Below are positions 40,740 through 43,384 of a DNA stretch of 43,384 bases, piece by piece. Below the pieces are notes generated by a model. That model had not been told where the DNA came from. It did not search any database and saw nothing but the letters and a program-made list of their open reading frames with translations. The number at the start of each line of letters is the position of its first letter. The first letter of the stretch is position 1. Source of the stretch: Actinomyces bowdenii (GTDB lineage: Bacteria; Actinomycetota; Actinomycetes; Actinomycetales; Actinomycetaceae); the NCBI RefSeq assembly GCF_017592395.1, contig NZ_JAGFOU010000029.1, positions 1 through 43,384 of the forward strand. The letters are read 5' to 3'. The position numbers were made by a program, and so were the translations under genes.

Positions 40740-42122
40740 ATGGTCCAGCCCAGTCCCAGTTACACCGTCGCCCTGCACCTGGAGGTGCCCGCCTCCCAGA
40801 GGGCGGTGGCGAGCCTGGTGGACACCGCCACCGCCACCGGCGCCGTGGTCACGGGTGTCGATGTCGCGGAGGCCGGAGGCGACACCCTCATCGTCGACCT
40901 GACTGCCGACACCCGGGACTCCAAGCACCGCGGCGAGCTGGTGGCCAGGCTCGAGCAGATCGAGGGCGTCGTCGTGCGCAATGTCGGCGACTCGACCTTC
41001 CTGGCCCACGTCGGGGGCAAGATCGAGGTCGTGGGCACCTACCCGATCCACAACCGCCGTGATCTGGCCCGGGTCTACACCCCGGGAGTGGCCCGCGTGT
41101 GCAAGGCCATCTACGACCACCCCGAGCGGGCCCGCATGCTGACCATCAAGAAGAACACCGTGGCGGTGGTCACCGATGGCACCGCCGTGCTGGGCATGGG
41201 TGATATCGGCCCCGCCGCCGCCATGCCCGTCATGGAGGGCAAGGCCGTGCTGTTCAAGCAGTTCGGCAATGTGGATGCCTGGCCGGTGGCCCTGGACACC
41301 AAGGATCCCGAGGAGATCATCGCCATCGTCAAGGCCATCGCCCCGGCCTATGGCGGCATCAACCTGGAGGATATCGCCGCCCCCAAGTGCTTCGACATCG
41401 AGGCGCGCTTGCGCGAGGAGCTCGACATCCCGGTCTTCCACGACGACCAGCACGGCACCGCCGTGGTGACCCTGGCCGCGCTCATCAACGCCCTGAAGGT
41501 CGTGGGCAAGAGGATCGAGGAGGTGCGCATCGTCCTGTCCGGCGTGGGGGCGGCCGGCAACGCCATCGCCAAGCTCCTCATGGCCCATGGGGCCACCGAC
41601 ATCGTCGGCTACGGCCGCGACGGCGCCCTGTCCGCCCAGGACACCGAGGGCATGAACGAGCACCGCAAGTGGCTGGCGGAGAACACCAATCCCCGCCGGG
41701 TCACCGGCTCCCTCAAGGAGGGCTTGGAGGGGGCCGATGTGTTCATCGGGGTCTCCTCGGGCAACCTCCTGGCGCCCGAGGACCTGAGGGTCATGAACGA
41801 TGATGCGATCGTCTTCGCCATGGCCAACCCGACTCCTGAGGTCGACCCGATCGGCGCCGCGGACTACGCCGCCGTCGTGGCCACGGGCCGCTCCGACTTC
41901 CCCAACCAGATCAACAACGTCCTGGCCTTCCCGGGCCTGTTCCGGGGACTGCTGGACACCGGCATCACCGAGATCACCACCGAGCTGCTGCGCACAGCGG
42001 CCACCGGCATCGCCTCGGTGATCGAGGATCACGAGCTCAGCCCCGTCTTCATCATCCCCGGCGCCTTCGACACCCGCGTGGCCGACGCCGTGGCCTCGGC
42101 GGTCCGCCGCCTGGCCGAGTAG
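40740..42122 (+). CDS. NAD(P)-dependent malic enzyme with N-terminal ACT-like domain
   Basis: The 460-residue enzyme decarboxylates malate to pyruvate. Residues ~8-85 form an ACT-like regulatory domain ([23 protein letters not shown]), followed by the malic enzyme core. The core has [12 protein letters not shown] with the catalytic Tyr, [58 protein letters not shown] and [11 protein letters not shown] with metal ligands. The NAD(P) loop is [16 protein letters not shown], followed by [20 protein letters not shown] lies 7 bases before the ATG, and TAGGCT at 40678-40683 is a plausible -10 box with a leader of ~50 bases. The short bacterial form plus ACT domain is common in Gram-positive bacteria. 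Confidence 0.93.
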   Translation: MVQPSPSYTVALHLEVPASQRAVASLVDTATATGAVVTGVDVAEAGGDTLIVDLTADTRDSKHRGELVARLEQIEGVVVRNVGDSTFLAHVGGKIEVVGTYPIHNRRDLARVYTPGVARVCKAIYDHPERARMLTIKKNTVAVVTDGTAVLGMGDIGPAAAMPVMEGKAVLFKQFGNVDAWPVALDTKDPEEIIAIVKAIAPAYGGINLEDIAAPKCFDIEARLREELDIPVFHDDQHGTAVVTLAALINALKVVGKRIEEVRIVLSGVGAAGNAIAKLLMAHGATDIVGYGRDGALSAQDTEGMNEHRKWLAENTNPRRVTGSLKEGLEGADVFIGVSSGNLLAPEDLRVMNDDAIVFAMANPTPEVDPIGAADYAAVVATGRSDFPNQINNVLAFPGLFRGLLDTGITEITTELLRTAATGIASVIEDHELSPVFIIPGAFDTRVADAVASAVRRLAE

Positions 42123-42133
42123 CGCCGAGTAGT

Positions 42134-42149
42134 GCGGGGGCGGCCCCGC
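42134..42149. terminator. Small hairpin between malic enzyme and DoxX-like gene
   Basis: GCGGGG (42134-42139) pairs with CCCCGC (42144-42149) around a 4-base loop, between the two converging stop codons. Confidence 0.5.
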
Positions 42150-42166
42150 TCAGGCTCCGCCGGGGG

Positions 42167-42712
42167 TCAGCGCAGCCAGGAGTCGCCGACGATGCCCGAC
42201 CACCACCGGCCCAGGCCCCAGGTGTCGCCCGCCCGGGTCAGGGCGATGACGATCATGGCGGCGGCCAGCACCCAGTGGGTGTCGATGATCGGGTTGGTGG
42301 CCTGCCCGACGTTCAGCGGCGGGAACTCGGCCAGCCAGAGGAAGAACATGAGGGCGGTGCCGCTGAGCGCGGCCACCTTCAGGCCCATGCCCAGCATGAG
42401 CGCGGTGCCGATGCCCAGCAGGGCGAGCATGAAGAGCACATCGCCCAGGGTGTTGGCGAACAGGGAGAAGAAGCCCGCCAGGGGGCCATCGCCGGTGACG
42501 GCGATGATGAAGCCCTGGGCCGGCAGGCCGCCGCGGATCCAGGCCTGGTCGGGAGGGGTCATGAAGCTCAGGCCGAAGGTCTTGTCGAGGAAGGCCCACA
42601 GGAAGTAGAAGCCGATGAGGAGCCTCAGTGCGGCCAGGGCCCTGCGGGCTCCGATCCTGGTGACGATCTGATCGCCCATGACCACTGACGGGGCCGGGGA
42701 GGAGGTGGACAT
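42167..42712 (-). CDS. DoxX/DoxD-like integral membrane protein
   Basis: The 181-residue protein has four hydrophobic helices: LAALRLLIGFYFLWAFLDK, LGDVLFMLALLGIGTALML, VAALSGTALMFFLWLAEF and HWVLAAAMIVIALT. The first helix with its FLDK end and the extracytoplasmic PPDQAWIRGG loop recall DoxD-type thiosulfate:quinone oxidoreductase large subunits and DoxX proteins. In mycobacteria a DoxX protein works with superoxide dismutase in a thiol-oxidative complex. The role here is not known. AGGCAAGG lies just before ATG 42712. It faces malic enzyme tail to tail. Confidence 0.8.
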   Translation of the reverse strand: MSTSSPAPSVVMGDQIVTRIGARRALAALRLLIGFYFLWAFLDKTFGLSFMTPPDQAWIRGGLPAQGFIIAVTGDGPLAGFFSLFANTLGDVLFMLALLGIGTALMLGMGLKVAALSGTALMFFLWLAEFPPLNVGQATNPIIDTHWVLAAAMIVIALTRAGDTWGLGRWWSGIVGDSWLR

Positions 42713-43041
42713 GCCTTGCCTTTCGGATGATCGGAGATCAAGTGGCCGGTGGGGCGCGTCCCGGGCCGGCGGCCCGGCGTGCCGATGCTCACAGGTTGTT
42801 GATCGTTGAATAAGTGCGTGATGACCCTAGGGCATGGCCGCAGCCATGTCACGCTCCCGCTGGCACTCGCGTGTCCGGCCCGGCGGTCGGACGGGCCGGT
42901 GCGTCGTCAACCGCTCGGGGCCCCAGGCGGGGGCCGGCCGGGCGGCTCGTGGATGCTCGGCCATCGGCCGGGGCCACCGGCGCGCGAGAGTGTGGAGTGA
43001 TGCGGTGTGATGGGGTGTGGCGAGGGTCGTACCGCCCCGGC
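42713..43041. other. Intergenic region upstream of the DoxX-like gene
   Basis: No gene is supported. The region holds the DoxX upstream sequence, with an AT-richer patch around 42795-42825 that could contain its promoter, and GC-rich filler up to the rRNA promoter region. Confidence 0.5.
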
Positions 43042-43072
43042 TTGACGCAGTGGCCGGAGCGCTGCCTATAGT
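43042..43072 (+). promoter_or_regulatory. Candidate rRNA operon promoter P1
   Basis: TTGACG (43042-43047) and TATAGT (43067-43072) are close to -35 and -10 consensus, with a 19-base spacer that is slightly long. Few other promoters in this window have a recognisable -35 box. Confidence 0.5.
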
Positions 43073-43172
43073 TCCTCCTGCTGCTGCGGCCCGCTCCTCC
43101 GGGATGGCAGGCCCTGCGGCGATGAGAACTCAAGAGCGGCCTTCGATGCGACCAGGGTCACCGGCCCGGGAG

Positions 43173-43201
43173 TTGACGGATGAGCCGATATCCTCTAGAG
43201 T
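43173..43201 (+). promoter_or_regulatory. Candidate rRNA operon promoter P2
   Basis: TTGACG (43173-43178) and TAGAGT (43196-43201) are separated by an ideal 17 bases. The same -35 hexamer as in P1 lies 131 bases upstream, which suggests tandem promoters of a highly expressed operon. Confidence 0.65.
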
Positions 43202-43207
43202 TTTCTC

Positions 43208-43384
43208 TGTTGCTCGCAAGGGCGAGCGGTCCTGATGAAGGTGCCGTGAGTGCTTGCTGGGTGTGTTGTTTGAGATCTCGATAGTGTGTCATGTTTTTTA
43301 TGCCATGTGGGCTTGATGATGGTTCTGCGGCTTTTTTGTTGTGGGGTTGTTGTTGGGTCTGTTTTGTTTTTGGTTTGCCTGCCC
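43208..43384 (+). other. Probable 16S rRNA leader with antitermination-type motif
   Basis: After P2 the sequence becomes T/G-rich and non-coding. TTTGAGATCTCGATAGTG at 43269-43286 matches the form of the conserved element (TTTGAGAACTCAATAGTG-like) I recall upstream of 16S genes and in spacers of actinobacterial rRNA operons, thought to take part in antitermination and processing. T-rich runs follow to the window end. The 16S 5' end itself is not reached. Confidence 0.65.

Noticed and set aside
42806..43133. Several open frames of 64-94 codons on both strands between the DoxX-like gene and the rRNA leader
   Set aside because: They overlap each other, have no ribosome binding sites or motifs, and run into the promoter region.
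43200..43384. T/G-rich end of the window as a foreign low-GC island
   Set aside because: Composition and the TTTGAGATCTCGATAGTG element fit an rRNA leader, which is normally less GC-rich than coding DNA in these bacteria.

Overview
The window is about 43 kb of very GC-rich chromosomal DNA from an actinobacterium, most likely Actinomyces or a close relative. The main evidence is a WhiB1-type iron-sulfur regulator beside a PdtaS-type histidine kinase, a full gatCAB operon, actinobacterium-restricted families (DUF2505, MiaE-like ferritin fold), codon third positions dominated by G/C, and many genes that start directly at a predicted transcription start (leaderless).

Layout. 1-127 is the right end of an ISL3-type insertion sequence that has cut off the 3' end of a Gfo/Idh/MocA dehydrogenase gene (78-836, minus). 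957-2531 is a lower-GC orphan gene of unknown function. 2559-5932 carries housekeeping genes: a PHP phosphoesterase, MarC and a DEAD-box RNA helicase. 6600-9849 is a lower-GC cassette: a small secreted protein whose signal peptide is broken by one extra G in a G tract, then an ABC ATPase, a permease with an extracytoplasmic domain, and another membrane protein. This cassette is the best candidate for an undescribed system. 9859-14902 returns to core genes: ferritin-like protein, nucleobase permease, an unusual purine nucleoside phosphorylase, CsbD and fumarase. 15105-17398 looks like an electrophile/oxidant detoxification cluster (SnoaL-like, HxlR regulator, nitroreductase, VOC protein).

17696-20956 is a four-gene OpuC-type osmoprotectant ABC operon whose reading frames all overlap by ATGA. 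It meets an MFS transporter tail to tail. 22399-25790 (minus) holds folA, thyA, an EcsC-like gene, an OsmC-family protein and a DUF2505 protein. 25947-27746 holds the convergent pdtaS-like/whiB1 pair. 28046-31930 is a large FHA-FtsK/SpoIIIE (EssC/EccC-like) ATPase with no type VII secretion partners in the window. ligA, an L,D-transpeptidase, gatCAB, malic enzyme and a DoxX-like protein follow. The last ~340 bases look like tandem rRNA promoters and the leader of an rRNA operon whose 16S gene would start just beyond the window.

Predicted terminators are mostly GC-rich hairpins without U tracts. No tRNA, CRISPR array or complete mobile element was recognised. All family assignments were made by reading motifs, not by database search.
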